Below, one piece after another: positions 17,221 through 26,572 of a DNA stretch of 64,000 bases (its first letter is position 1; every line of letters starts with the position of its first letter). The position numbers were made by a program, and so were the translations under genes. Below the pieces are notes generated by a model that ran no database searches, was not told the DNA's origin, and saw only the letters and a program-made list of their open reading frames with translations. The stretch comes from Gordonia sediminis (GTDB lineage: Bacteria; Actinomycetota; Actinomycetes; Mycobacteriales; Mycobacteriaceae), in assembly GCA_004193205.1 (NCBI GenBank), contig RZUM01000015.1, forward strand, positions 62,001-126,000, given 5' to 3'.

Positions 17221-18906
17221 TCAGGACCGCGACCGACGCGACTTCTTGCGCGGCGGGGGCAGTGCACCCTCGGCGCGCAGTCGGGCGGCGTGCTCGGCGA
17301 GCGCGTCGATCAGCTCCGGCACCGACGCCGTCTCCGGCTGCACATCCACTCGCAGACCGAATTCCGTTGCGGTCTCGGCGGTCTTGGGCCCGATGCACGC
17401 GACGATGGTGCGCGCGTGCGGCTTTCCGGCGATGCCGACGAGGTTACGCACCGTCGAGGACGAGGTGAAGCAGACCGCGTCGAAGCCGCCGGTCTTGATC
17501 ATCTCGCGGGTCTCCGCCGGCGGCGGGGCCGCCCGCACAGTGCGGTAAGCGGTGACGTCGTCGATCTCCCAACCGCGCTCACGCAACCCCTCGGAGAGGG
17601 TCTCGGTGGCAATGTCCGCGCGCGGCAACAGGATTCGGTTGACCGGGTCGAACACGTCGTCGTACGGCGGGAAGTCGTCGAGCAGTCCGAGCGAGCTCTG
17701 CTCCCCCGACGGGATGAGCTCGGGCGCAATACCGAAGGTACGCACCTTCTCGGCGGTGGCCTCGCCGACGCAGGCGATCTTCACCCCGGAGAACGCGCGG
17801 GCGTCCAGACCGAACTCGGCGAACTTCTCCCACACCGCACGCACCGCGTTGGTCGAGGTGAACACCACCCACTGGTAGCGTCCGTCCACCAAACCCTTGA
17901 CGGCCCTTTCCATCTGGGCCGGGCTGCGCGGCGGCTCGACGGCGATCGTCGGCACCTCCTTGGGGATGGCGCCGTGCGACCGCAGGCGATCGCTCATGTC
18001 GCCGGCCTGGTCCTTGGTGCGCGGCACCAGCACGGTCCAGCCGTAGAGGGCGCGCGACTCCCACCAGGACAGCTTGCTGCGGTTGCCGACGACCTTGCCG
18101 ATCGTCAGGATCAGCGGCCCGACGAGCGCGTTGCCCAAGTCGTTCATGGTGGCCAGCGTCGCCTCGATGGTGCGCTGGGCGCAGGTGGTGCCGTTGATGG
18201 TGATCGCGACCGGAGTCTGGGCGGCCATGCCGTGTTCGGTCAGCGCACTCGCGGTCTCGGCGAGGTGCCCGGACGTGGCGTGCAGAACCAGCGGTCCTGG
18301 GGCGGCAGCCAACGCGGCCCAGTCCACACCCTCGGCGCGGACATCGGCTTCGGTGTGCGTGGCCCCGAGCGGCATACCGGCGTAGCTCGGCACGACCGAG
18401 GCGGCCGGCAGACCGGGCAGCACCTCGAACTGGATCGTCGTGCGCGCCACGGTGTTGACCTCGGCGAGCACCGAGTCGGTGGTGAGCGGATCGCCAGAGA
18501 CGACCCGGACGACGTCGACGCCGTCGCGGGCCGCGGCGAGAAGGGTCTTGGCGACCTCCGCCGGATCCCCGAGCGCCGGATGGACGATCGAGGGTTCCTC
18601 GGCGTCGGTGTCGGGCGTTTCGTCGTCAGTGGCCGCGGCGTCTTTCAGTGCGGCGTCCTTGGCGGCCGAACCGCGCGCCGGCTTCACCGGCTTGGCGGGC
18701 TCGATGTGGGCCGCGCCGATCATCGCGACCACAGACGCGGGTACATCGGGATCGATGTAGGCCATCTCGGCCTTCTCGATGACCTTTCGTGCACGCACGG
18801 TCAGCAGGTCGGGGTCCCCTGGACCCGACCCGACGAATAAGATCCTGCCCGCTCGTTTCGCCCCCGGCGTGCTCCGACCCGGAGTGACCTTGTTCGTACG
18901 GCTCAT
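17221..18906 (-). CDS. hemD: Bifunctional uroporphyrinogen-III C-methyltransferase/synthase
   Basis: A 561-residue fusion. The N-terminal half is a CobA/SUMT-like methyltransferase domain ('[20 protein letters not shown]', '[19 protein letters not shown]'), with an acidic low-complexity insert at about residues 70-105. The C-terminal half (about 300-540) is uroporphyrinogen-III synthase ('[20 protein letters not shown]', '[14 protein letters not shown]', '[19 protein letters not shown]'). The basic tail '[12 protein letters not shown]' is shared with mycobacterial HemD. It cyclises hydroxymethylbilane to uroporphyrinogen III and may methylate it to precorrin-2. The ATG at 18906 is chosen from family length; an open frame extends 93 bp further. 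Confidence 0.9.
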   Translation of the reverse strand: MSRTNKVTPGRSTPGAKRAGRILFVGSGPGDPDLLTVRARKVIEKAEMAYIDPDVPASVVAMIGAAHIEPAKPVKPARGSAAKDAALKDAAATDDETPDTDAEEPSIVHPALGDPAEVAKTLLAAARDGVDVVRVVSGDPLTTDSVLAEVNTVARTTIQFEVLPGLPAASVVPSYAGMPLGATHTEADVRAEGVDWAALAAAPGPLVLHATSGHLAETASALTEHGMAAQTPVAITINGTTCAQRTIEATLATMNDLGNALVGPLILTIGKVVGNRSKLSWWESRALYGWTVLVPRTKDQAGDMSDRLRSHGAIPKEVPTIAVEPPRSPAQMERAVKGLVDGRYQWVVFTSTNAVRAVWEKFAEFGLDARAFSGVKIACVGEATAEKVRTFGIAPELIPSGEQSSLGLLDDFPPYDDVFDPVNRILLPRADIATETLSEGLRERGWEIDDVTAYRTVRAAPPPAETREMIKTGGFDAVCFTSSSTVRNLVGIAGKPHARTIVACIGPKTAETATEFGLRVDVQPETASVPELIDALAEHAARLRAEGALPPPRKKSRRSRS

Positions 18907-19019
18907 GAGTTCGCACTCTCCTGCCCCGCCTCGGGGGCTGCAGTTCTTACTGCTGCTGGAGTTGCGAGGTGAGTCGGCCCGATGTCGGGGCCCGCTCACC
19001 GACGACGCGCGTGGCGCCG

Positions 19020-19952
19020 CTAGGCTTGCGAACCGCGACCGACGAGCGCGCCCGCTCCCAGCTCCAGCAGTTCGGCGGCGAGATCCTTACCGAGTTGCTC
19101 CGCACGTTCGACCGGTCCCACCACCGAGGCTCGGATCGTGTCCGAACCGTCCTCGGCCGCCGCCACCGCACGCAGTGACAGCTCGGCGAAGATCCGCCCG
19201 TCGTCGTCGATCGACTCGACCACCTCGGCGATCGCACCGACCGGTGCGGTGCATCCGGCCTCGAGGGCCGATAGCACTGCGCGTTCGGCGTCGATCGACG
19301 CACGTGTGGACGCGTCGTCCAACTCGGCGAGTATTCTCACCAGTTCGGCATCGTCGGAGCGGCACTCCACGGCCAAGGCCCCCTGAGCCGGCGCCGGTAA
19401 CAGCACCACCGGATCGAATGCCTCGGTGACGGCATCGGTCCTGCCGATGCGTACCAGACCGGCCCTGGCGACCACGACTGCGTCGAGTTCACCGCTGGCG
19501 ACTTTGCCCAACCGAGAGTCAAGGTTGCCTCGTAGGGGGCGGATTTCCAAACCGAGACCCAATGCTCTAAGCTGTGCCGCCCGTCGCGGGGCCGACGTCC
19601 CGACCGTCGACCCCGGCGGAAGCTCACCGAGGACCAGGTTATCCCTGCTGACCAGCGCATCTCTGGGATCTTCGCGGGGTGGGACGGCCGCGATGACCAG
19701 CCCCGGCTCGGGTGCGGTCGGCAGATCCTTGTAGGAGTGCACCGCGACGTCGACCTCGCGGTTATGCAGCGCCGTGCGGATGGCGGTGGTGAACACCCCG
19801 ACACCGATCTCCGCGACCGGTTTGGCCGAGGCGTCGCCCTCGGTGCGGATGATGACGAGTTCGGCGGGATGGCCGGCGTTGGTCAGCGCGTCGGCGATGG
19901 TCTGCGCCTGCGTGGTCGCCAGAAGCGACCCGCGGGTACCGATCCGGATCAT
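19020..19952 (-). CDS. hemC: Hydroxymethylbilane synthase (porphobilinogen deaminase)
   Basis: Polymerises four porphobilinogens to hydroxymethylbilane using a dipyrromethane cofactor. 310 residues beginning '[20 protein letters not shown]', as in other HemC proteins. The cofactor-attachment Cys is in '[15 protein letters not shown]', and substrate arginines are in '[12 protein letters not shown]' and '[15 protein letters not shown]'. The ATG at 19952 has GGGAA just upstream; a GTG at 19973 would overlap the hemA stop (GTGA) and is also possible. Position between hemA and hemD is typical. Confidence 0.92.
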   Translation of the reverse strand: MIRIGTRGSLLATTQAQTIADALTNAGHPAELVIIRTEGDASAKPVAEIGVGVFTTAIRTALHNREVDVAVHSYKDLPTAPEPGLVIAAVPPREDPRDALVSRDNLVLGELPPGSTVGTSAPRRAAQLRALGLGLEIRPLRGNLDSRLGKVASGELDAVVVARAGLVRIGRTDAVTEAFDPVVLLPAPAQGALAVECRSDDAELVRILAELDDASTRASIDAERAVLSALEAGCTAPVGAIAEVVESIDDDGRIFAELSLRAVAAAEDGSDTIRASVVGPVERAEQLGKDLAAELLELGAGALVGRGSQA

Positions 19953-19969
19953 GTCGTTCCCGGTTCCCG

Positions 19970-21346
19970 TCACTGCTCGGCGCGGGTCGGTTCGGACCGA
20001 TTCGACCCGGTGTCGAGTCCGCTGGTCTCGGGCGCCGACACCGACTCGGCGGCGCCGGGCTTGAGCTCGAACAGCTCGCGCAGCGCCTCGGCGTAGTGGT
20101 CGCCGTTGGGGGTCGAGGCGAGCTGTTTGACGCGGACCGTCGGGGCGTGCAGCAGCTTGTCGACGACGCGGCGGACGGTCTTGGCGACCTCCTCGCGCTG
20201 CGGGTCGTCGAGTTCGGGCAGCCGGGTCTCGAGACGCAGGATCTCCGCCTCGACGACGTCGGCGGCGCGCTGCCGCAGAGCGGCGACGGTCGGGGTGACC
20301 TCGGCCTGGCGCTGATGGGTCAGGTAATCGGCGAGTTCGGCCGCGACGATGGACCGGGCGGCATTGGCGTCGTTCTCGGCAGCCTGGGTCTCGGAGTCCC
20401 CGCGCAGGCCCTCGATGTCGACGACGTGCACCTTCGGCAGCCGACCCGCGGCGGGATCGACGTTGCGGGGCAGGCCGAGATCGCAGATGACCAGCGGTTT
20501 GGCCGAGTCACGGGCAGCCAGCGCGGAGTGGACCTCGCCCACCCCGACGACGACGCCGACCGACCCGGTGCACGTGACGACCACGTCGGCGGCGGCCATC
20601 ACCTCGGGCAGTTCGTCGAGACCAGCACCGCGCACCGAGATGCCGTGGGTGGCCGCGATGTTGCCGGCGAGGTGCTCGGCGTTGGCGACGGTCCGGTTGA
20701 CGACGACGAGGTCGCGGACACCTTCGCGGGCGAGCTGCGCGGTCGCGAGGCCACCCATCGCACCGGCACCGACGACGACCGCCGACGTCATCGCCGCGTC
20801 TGCGGTCGCCGACGCCAGCAGCGACTGGGCGCGGTGCAGCGCCACGGACACGACCGACGCGCCGGCACGGTCGATCCCGGTCTCGGTGTGCACCCGTTTA
20901 CCGACACGCAGCGCCTGCTGCGCGAGTTCGTGCAGTACGCGGCCGGCGGAACGGTTGCTGTCGGCGTTGAGGTAGGCGTTGCGGATCTGGCCGAGGATCT
21001 GCTGCTCGCCGACGACGAGCGAGTCGAGTCCGGCGGCCACGGTGAACAGATGTTCGACGGCGGCCTCGGAGTAGCGCACGTAGGCGTGGCGGGTGATCTC
21101 GTTGATGGTCATCTCGGAGTGCTCACCGAGCACGTCACCCACGGCCTCGAGGGCGGGGTGGAAGGCGTCGACGACGGCGTAGATCTCCACTCGATTGCAG
21201 GTCGAGACGAGCATCGCCTCGGAGATCGCCCGCGACGACAGCAGTTTGTCGATGAGCTTGGGCCGATCGTGGTCGGATACCGTCAACCGTTCGAGCACCT
21301 CGACCGGTGCACTTCGGTGCGAGACCCCGAACAACAAAACACTCAC
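19970..21346 (-). CDS. hemA: Glutamyl-tRNA reductase
   Basis: First committed step of the C5 heme pathway: reduces glutamyl-tRNA(Glu) to glutamate-1-semialdehyde with NADPH. 458 residues. The active-site Cys is in '[19 protein letters not shown]', with the conserved '[20 protein letters not shown]' and the NADPH-binding '[20 protein letters not shown]'. The C-terminal dimerisation helix '[20 protein letters not shown]' is present. GTG start at 21346. It follows rex by 68 bp on the same strand, so NADH/NAD+ sensing by Rex probably sets heme synthesis. Confidence 0.93.
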   Translation of the reverse strand: MSVLLFGVSHRSAPVEVLERLTVSDHDRPKLIDKLLSSRAISEAMLVSTCNRVEIYAVVDAFHPALEAVGDVLGEHSEMTINEITRHAYVRYSEAAVEHLFTVAAGLDSLVVGEQQILGQIRNAYLNADSNRSAGRVLHELAQQALRVGKRVHTETGIDRAGASVVSVALHRAQSLLASATADAAMTSAVVVGAGAMGGLATAQLAREGVRDLVVVNRTVANAEHLAGNIAATHGISVRGAGLDELPEVMAAADVVVTCTGSVGVVVGVGEVHSALAARDSAKPLVICDLGLPRNVDPAAGRLPKVHVVDIEGLRGDSETQAAENDANAARSIVAAELADYLTHQRQAEVTPTVAALRQRAADVVEAEILRLETRLPELDDPQREEVAKTVRRVVDKLLHAPTVRVKQLASTPNGDHYAEALRELFELKPGAAESVSAPETSGLDTGSNRSEPTRAEQ

Positions 21347-21414
21347 GCCGTCACCATTTCCTCACCCGTCGCCGACCGTCGTCGGCTCCCCTCGCGGGTT
21401 CTCAAGTTCCACGC

Positions 21415-22098
21415 TCACGCGCCCGCCGACTGCCCGGCCGAGGCCGTCGTGACACGCGAACGCGAGGCGTTGAACGCCAACACCTGTAGTTCCAAGGCTA
21501 GATCAACCTGTCGCACGACGACATCGGACTCCGTGTTCAGTGTTCGGGGCGTGATGTTCAGCAGCTGTCGGACCCCGGCCTCGACGAAGGCGTCGCAGGC
21601 GGTCTGGGCGTCGGAATCGTCGGTCGCGATCACCCCGATGTCGATCGCCTCAGCTCCGTGACCAGCACAGACGTCGGCGATGGCGGACAGCGGCGCGATC
21701 GCCGGTCCGCCCGGTTCGATGGTGGTGTCGATCAGTTCGGGGTCGGCGTCGAACATCGCGGCGACCCGGAAACCCCGCCCGTGGCCGGTGTGCGCGAGCA
21801 GCGCCCGCCCGAGGTGCCCGGCACCGGCCAGCGCGACGGTGTGGACGCTGTCGGTGTGCAGGACCATCGCCAGCCGGGCCGTCAGCCGTCCCACGTCGTA
21901 GCCGACGCCGCGGACACCTTGCGCACCCACGTGCGAGAGGTCCTTGCGCAGGATTGCCGGGTTGACCCCGGCGGCCGTCGCGAGCTGTCCGCTGGAGGCC
22001 ACCAGAATGCCGCGTTCGGTGAACGAGTGCAGGATGTGCAGGTAGGTGGCCAACCGGGTGACGGCGGGTTCGGGGATGTCCGTCGCACTGCCACTCAC
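21415..22098 (-). CDS. rex: Redox-sensing transcriptional repressor Rex
   Basis: Rex senses the NADH/NAD+ ratio and represses respiratory and heme genes at low NADH. 227 residues from the GTG at 22098 (AAGGTG upstream); a GTG at 22158 would add 20 residues. N-terminal winged helix: 'IPEPAVTRLATYLHILHSF' and 'AAGVNPAILRKDLSHVGAQG'; the Rossmann domain has 'VALAGAGHLGRALLAHTG' and 'IGVIATDDSDAQTACDAF'; the C-terminal swap helix 'VVVRQVDLALELQVLAF' is typical. A perfect Rex operator lies upstream at 22183-22200, implying autoregulation. The arrangement rex-hemA-hemC-hemD parallels Streptomyces coelicolor; as far as I recall M. tuberculosis lacks rex at this site. Confidence 0.92.
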   Translation of the reverse strand: MSGSATDIPEPAVTRLATYLHILHSFTERGILVASSGQLATAAGVNPAILRKDLSHVGAQGVRGVGYDVGRLTARLAMVLHTDSVHTVALAGAGHLGRALLAHTGHGRGFRVAAMFDADPELIDTTIEPGGPAIAPLSAIADVCAGHGAEAIDIGVIATDDSDAQTACDAFVEAGVRQLLNITPRTLNTESDVVVRQVDLALELQVLAFNASRSRVTTASAGQSAGA

Positions 22099-22182
22099 CC
22101 TCGAGTCACCTTCTTCCACCACCGGCGCGGAACCCTCCGCGGACGCACTCCCCCGCACCCTTGGAGCCCAAGCGTATACCCG

Positions 22183-22200
22183 GTGTGAACTTGTTCACAC
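22183..22200. promoter_or_regulatory. Rex operator (ROP)
   Basis: GTGTGAACTTGTTCACAC is an 18-bp perfect palindrome matching the Rex consensus TTGTGAAnnnnnnTTCACAA. On the minus strand a possible -10 (GGTATACG, about 22172-22179) lies directly downstream, so Rex binding would cover the -35 region of the rex-hem operon. Confidence 0.88.
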
Positions 22201-22222
22201 ACGCCCTACCTACAGTGGGGAC

Positions 22223-22477
22223 TCACCCTTGCCGGGCCGCGAGATCGGCACGCAGGCGCGCACCGTCGACCTCCCAGTAGCTGTGCTCCTCGCCGTCGAG
22301 CAGCACGACCGGCAGCCGGTCGCCGTACTCGACTCGCAGATCCGGCTCGCCTTGCGAGGCGGCACGATCCACGTCGACCTCGTCGAAATCGAGCCCGAAA
22401 TCCGCGCAGATCGCGGCCAGTTCGTCGTGGGCGGTGGCGCACAGAGAACACCCCTCGCGCGTGAGCAACGTCAGCAT
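22223..22477 (-). CDS. Glutaredoxin-like thiol-redox protein
   Basis: An 84-residue thioredoxin-fold protein of the glutaredoxin-like DUF836 type: 'MLTLLTREGCSLCATAHDEL' carries the CxxC redox pair (Cys-Ser-Leu-Cys, about residues 10-13), and 'YGDRLPVVLLDGEEHSYWEV' holds the cis-proline. It matches the small gene before hemA in mycobacteria (Rv0508). The ATG at 22477 has a GGAGGTGG site. It lies just upstream of rex on the same strand, which pairs a thiol-redox protein with a redox-controlled heme operon. Partner unknown; mycothiol or thioredoxin reductase could recycle it. Confidence 0.82.
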   Translation of the reverse strand: MLTLLTREGCSLCATAHDELAAICADFGLDFDEVDVDRAASQGEPDLRVEYGDRLPVVLLDGEEHSYWEVDGARLRADLAARQG

Positions 22478-22630
22478 GCCACCTCCGGTTGTCGACGCCA
22501 CCGCGGCGGTCGCGTCACCGCCTCAGTGTGTCACTGCTCGCACTGTGCTCCGACTACGCTGGTGCGTGGTTAGGCTTGGCATCCGGCACGGATGAATCCG
22601 GTACGGATCGAAACCTCTGGGAGGTGACCG

Positions 22631-23806
22631 GTGGACGAAGCGTCGGGCGACGCGGACCACACCGAATCGGCGCGCGGCCCTGCGGACGACGCGGGTGGCC
22701 CAGCAGACGCGGTTGCCGCGGACACCACCGGTGACGCGGACACCACCGGTGAGGTGAACGCCGAGGACTGGGAGCGGCATGCCGACACCGTCGACCCGGG
22801 CGGTGCCGGTGCCGACGATCTCGACGACCACGAGTCACACGAGGACGAGGACGAGGACGCGTCGCGGGTCGCGCTCTGGATCTCCGAACGCGCCCGCGCC
22901 ACCAGCGGCCGGTTCCGCCAGACCGCCCAGGAACTGCGGCAGTCACTGGCCGGCGAGGCCAGTGCGCGGGTCGCGGTCGACACGCTGCGTGCCCGCCCCC
23001 CCATCGACGAGATCCCCGACCAGGCCCCGCGCGACCTGACCGCCGCCGCCTTCTTCGACGTCGACAACACACTGGTGCAGGGTGCGTCGATCATCCATTT
23101 CGCACGCGGTCTGGCCGCGCACAAGTACTTCTCCTACGGCGACATTCTCGACTTCGCGTGGACCCAGGCGAAGTTCCGGATCACCGGCAAGGAGAACGCC
23201 GAGGATGTCGCGGAGGGCCGCGAGAAGGCGCTCTCGTTCATCGCGGGACGCCGGACCTCGGAGTTGATCGAACTCGGCGAGGAGATCTACGACGAGTACA
23301 TCGCCGAGAAGATCTGGCCGGGCACGAGGGCTCTGGCGCAACGCCATCTCGACGCCGGGCAGCAGGTGTGGCTGGTCACGGCGACCCCGGTCGAACTCGC
23401 ACAGACCATCGCCAACCGCCTCGGCCTGACCGGTGCGCTCGGTACGGTCGCGGAGAGCGTGGACGGGGTGTTCACCGGCCGCCTCGTCGGCGACATCCTG
23501 CACGGACCCGGCAAGGCGCACGCCGTGCGGGCCCTGGCCATCCGTGAGGGCCTGAATCTGAAGCGGTGCACGGCGTATTCGGACTCCCACAACGACGTGC
23601 CGATGCTCTCGCTGGTCGGCACCGCCGTGGCGATCAACCCCGACGCGGATCTGCGCGACGTGGCCAAGGTGCGGGGGTGGGAGATGTACGACTTCCGTAC
23701 CGCCCGCAAGGCGGCGAAGTACGGGGCCGGTACCGCTCTGGCGCTCGGGGCGGCCGGCGCCGGCGCCGCGACCGCTACGCGCCTGATCCGCAACCATCGG
23801 GGCTGA
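22631..23806 (+). CDS. HAD-IB family phosphatase (SerB-like)
   Basis: A 391-residue protein. Residues 1 to about 80 are an acidic, low-complexity extension rich in Asp, Glu, Ala and Thr; the HAD domain starts near 135 with '[20 protein letters not shown]', where the first Asp is the nucleophile. Further motifs are '[20 protein letters not shown]' (motif II Thr) and '[16 protein letters not shown]' (motif IV Asp pair). The Lys of motif III is in '[12 protein letters not shown]'. A C-terminal hydrophobic stretch '[20 protein letters not shown]' may be a membrane anchor. The position matches SerB1 (Rv0505c) next to the hem genes; phosphoserine is a possible substrate, not proven. GGGAGGTGA lies before the GTG. 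Confidence 0.82.
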   Translation: MDEASGDADHTESARGPADDAGGPADAVAADTTGDADTTGEVNAEDWERHADTVDPGGAGADDLDDHESHEDEDEDASRVALWISERARATSGRFRQTAQELRQSLAGEASARVAVDTLRARPPIDEIPDQAPRDLTAAAFFDVDNTLVQGASIIHFARGLAAHKYFSYGDILDFAWTQAKFRITGKENAEDVAEGREKALSFIAGRRTSELIELGEEIYDEYIAEKIWPGTRALAQRHLDAGQQVWLVTATPVELAQTIANRLGLTGALGTVAESVDGVFTGRLVGDILHGPGKAHAVRALAIREGLNLKRCTAYSDSHNDVPMLSLVGTAVAINPDADLRDVAKVRGWEMYDFRTARKAAKYGAGTALALGAAGAGAATATRLIRNHRG

Positions 23807-23833
23807 GGAAACTCCGACCTGCACTCAACCGCC

Positions 23834-23916
23834 CCTGAGGTGCGAGCGCAGCGAGCCTCGAAGGGCGCCGTGACCTCGCCCTTCGTGGCTCCTCGCTGCG
23901 CTCGTCACACCTCAGG
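23834..23916. terminator. Long inverted repeat between convergent genes
   Basis: The left arm (23834-23866, starting CCTGAGGTGCGAGCGCAGCG) and right arm (23878-23916, ending CACACCTCAGG) are near complements around a short centre. It lies between the ends of two convergent genes and likely acts as a bidirectional terminator. It differs from the 6561/63727 palindrome family. Confidence 0.7.
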
Positions 23917-23928
23917 GATCGGTGGCGG

Positions 23929-25092
23929 TCAGAGCGTGGCGGCCTCGGAGGTCGGATCGATGAGCACCTTGGCATGGCGCTCGGCGGAGGCGAGCGCGTC
24001 GAACGCGTGCCGGACCCCGTCGAGTCCGACGGTGCCGGTGATCATCGGACCAGGGTCTACCTTGCCATCGGCGATCATGTGCAGAGTGTCCCGGAATTCG
24101 CCTGGGTCATAAGCAAAGACGAACCGCAGGTCGATCTCCTTGTTGAGCGCCATGGCGGGCCGGAAGGTATCGGGCTGCATGCAGACGCCCACCACGACGA
24201 CGCGTGACCGGAACGGCGCGTGCGAGACGATGTCCTCGATGATGCCCGGCACGCCGACACACTCGAAGACCACCGGCCCGGTGGGCGCGGCACCCAGACG
24301 TTCGGCCGCCCGCAACACCGTCCACCACGGCACCCCGGGGATACGCCGCAGGTCGTGCATCGCACCGAACGCGGCCCCGAGGAGATCACCCGCCTGCGTG
24401 ATGTATTTCCGCCGCGCCACGCACGCATCCCACGGCGACTCCGTCGCGGGATCGACGACGACGTCGGCACCGCAACGCCACGCCAGCTCACGCCGGCCGG
24501 CCGAGGGGTCACTGGCCACCACCCACCGCACTCCGGTGGCCTTGAGCATCAGGATCACGGCGAGGCCGATCGGTCCGCACCCGATCACGACTGCGACGTC
24601 CCGTTTGCCGACCTCACCCCGGCGCACGGCGTGGTGTGCCACCGCGAGCGGCTCGGTCAGCGCCGCGTGGGCGGCCGGAACGCCGTCGGGCACCGGCATC
24701 GTGAGATCCTCGTCGACCAGCATGAGATCCGCGAACGCCCCGGGCGCATGGACGGAGAGACCGGTGAGGTGCGCGTCGTCGCCGTGTTTGATCATCGGCA
24801 CCGACACCACCGAGGTGCCCGGTGCCCACCGCCGGCGGCAGCCGGGTCCGTAGGAGACGACGTCGCCGGTGAACTCGTGTCCCATGATCACCGACTCGGA
24901 CGACCGCATGAACGCGTCGTAGCCGACCTCGGCGGACACGGCGGCGGCTTCGTCACCATGGGTGCGCGCGTGGAGGTCAGACCCGCAGATGCCTGCACGG
25001 ATGACCCGGATGAGGACCTGTCCCCGGCCCGGGACCGGGGTCGGGAGGTCGACGACCTCGAGTTCACCCCGATGGCACGCGACAGCCTTCAC
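23929..25092 (-). CDS. Zinc-dependent medium-chain alcohol dehydrogenase
   Basis: A 387-residue MDR-family oxidoreductase. Catalytic zinc ligands are in 'AGICGSDLHARTHGD' and 'VIMGHEFTGDVVSYG'; the NAD(P) site reads 'VAVVIGCGPIGLAVILML'. The four-cysteine structural-zinc loop of classical ADHs is absent. The middle of the protein carries an extra segment ('ARRKYITQAGDLLGAAFGAM') not usual in short relatives. It probably oxidises a secondary alcohol or polyol; the substrate cannot be assigned. The gene is an insertion relative to the mycobacterial order and stands alone between a long palindrome and the acyltransferase gene. Confidence 0.8.
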   Translation of the reverse strand: MKAVACHRGELEVVDLPTPVPGRGQVLIRVIRAGICGSDLHARTHGDEAAAVSAEVGYDAFMRSSESVIMGHEFTGDVVSYGPGCRRRWAPGTSVVSVPMIKHGDDAHLTGLSVHAPGAFADLMLVDEDLTMPVPDGVPAAHAALTEPLAVAHHAVRRGEVGKRDVAVVIGCGPIGLAVILMLKATGVRWVVASDPSAGRRELAWRCGADVVVDPATESPWDACVARRKYITQAGDLLGAAFGAMHDLRRIPGVPWWTVLRAAERLGAAPTGPVVFECVGVPGIIEDIVSHAPFRSRVVVVGVCMQPDTFRPAMALNKEIDLRFVFAYDPGEFRDTLHMIADGKVDPGPMITGTVGLDGVRHAFDALASAERHAKVLIDPTSEAATL

Positions 25093-25162
25093 ACCCGTTT
25101 CCCCCTTCGCACGCCCACGGCAACCGGAGGGCCCGGCCCCCGGAACCTCAGCCGAGGATCCC

Positions 25163-26365
25163 TCAGCCGAGGTAGACGCTACCGCGACGGCTCAGCATGC
25201 GGAACAGCGTCTGCTGGATCTCCTCACGGACGTGATCGGTGAGGTCGAACACGACCATCGGATCATCGGCGGACGCCTCGTCGTAGGAACCGGTCTCGAT
25301 GGGCCGACCGAAGTGGATGTGCCATTTCGACGGCAGCGGGAGCAAGCCGAGCGGGCCGAACCACGGGAACAGCGGAGTAACCGGAAAGTACGGCAGTCCA
25401 AGGATTTTCGCGAGTGGTTTGAGATCGGCGAGCATCGGGTAGATCTCTTCGGAACCGACGATGGAGACCGGGATGATCGGCGCGGCGTTGCGCAGCGCGG
25501 TGGTGACGAATCCGCCACGGCCGAAACGCTGTAGCTTGTAGCGGTCCTTGTACAGCTTGCCGACACCCTTGTAGCCCTCCGGCCACACCGCGGTCAATTC
25601 ACCCGCGCGCAGCAGCCGGTCCGCATCATTTGTGCAGGCGAGGGTGGCGCCGACCCGGCGGGCCACCTCTCCGACACCGGGGGTGTCGAAGGCCATGTCG
25701 GCGGCCAGCAGCCGCAGATAACGCTTGGTCGGATGATTGTCGCGCACGGCCAGTGACGTGATCATCGCGTCCACCGGGATCGTCCCGGCGTGATTGGCGA
25801 CCAGCAACGCCCCGCCCTCGAGCGGGAGGTTCTCGATCCCGGTCACCTCGACCCGGAACCACTTCTCGTAGATCTGACGCACGGCCGGGAAAAACACGGA
25901 CTCGGTGAAGTGCGGGTCGAACCCGAACTCGTCGACCTCGTACTCACCGGTCATCCGCTCGCGGATGAAGCCCGCCGTCGCGGTCAGCGAATCGGCGACC
26001 GCGCCCCGGATCCCCGACAACGAGAACAGCGGGCTCGAACGGTTCGGGCCGAGGTGTTCCACACCGAGTGACTCCGACAGGCGTACATCGTCGCTGATCG
26101 GCGTCACCGGCGCCGGCGGACGGCCGAAGCCGTCGGTGTTGGGGTGGCCGAGCTGCCCATTGGTACCCGACTTTCCTTGTCCACCAACACTTTTAGCAGC
26201 TCCTCCGGCGGCTGCTGGTTGCTGACTGGGATGACGGCCCCTGCCCTGGTCGCGTGTCGCGCGCCGATTTCCGGGTGCCTCGACACTTCCCGAAGGGCTC
26301 GCATACAGCTGGATCACCTTCGCGGTTCGCGCGTCGGTTGCGCCGCCACCTGCCAAACTTCTCAC
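25163..26365 (-). CDS. Lysophospholipid acyltransferase family protein (Rv0502-like)
   Basis: About 400 residues, homologous to M. tuberculosis Rv0502. The PlsC acyltransferase domain spans about 150-400: 'GGALLVANHAGTIPVDAMIT' is a variant of the NHxxxxD catalytic motif and 'LTAVWPEGYKGVGKLYKDR' the PEG motif; the ends 'GSEEIYPMLADLKPLAKI' and 'PMVVFDLTDHVREEIQQTL' also match. The first 100 residues are low-complexity. The start is uncertain: the GTG at 26365 is listed because 'AKVIQLY' soon after resembles the mycobacterial N-terminus, but ATGs at 26431/26428 are in frame. Probable membrane-associated acyl transfer to a glycerophospholipid or similar lipid. Confidence 0.78.
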   Translation of the reverse strand: MRSLAGGGATDARTAKVIQLYASPSGSVEAPGNRRATRDQGRGRHPSQQPAAAGGAAKSVGGQGKSGTNGQLGHPNTDGFGRPPAPVTPISDDVRLSESLGVEHLGPNRSSPLFSLSGIRGAVADSLTATAGFIRERMTGEYEVDEFGFDPHFTESVFFPAVRQIYEKWFRVEVTGIENLPLEGGALLVANHAGTIPVDAMITSLAVRDNHPTKRYLRLLAADMAFDTPGVGEVARRVGATLACTNDADRLLRAGELTAVWPEGYKGVGKLYKDRYKLQRFGRGGFVTTALRNAAPIIPVSIVGSEEIYPMLADLKPLAKILGLPYFPVTPLFPWFGPLGLLPLPSKWHIHFGRPIETGSYDEASADDPMVVFDLTDHVREEIQQTLFRMLSRRGSVYLG

Positions 26366-26572
26366 CCCTGCGTCCGAAGAGAATTGGTTCTGACCGACTC
26401 CACCACGGCCACGTTGGCGCTCGACCATCATGTTACTCGCGGATCGGGAGTGGGTCCCCCGACCAAGTCTAAAGGTTGCAACAGCGTTGCGCACACCAGT
26501 GCGTCAAGTCTGTCGTCGAGATTCGCGTAGCGTGCACGACCCTGAATTTCATTGCGGATGTCATTGCTGATT

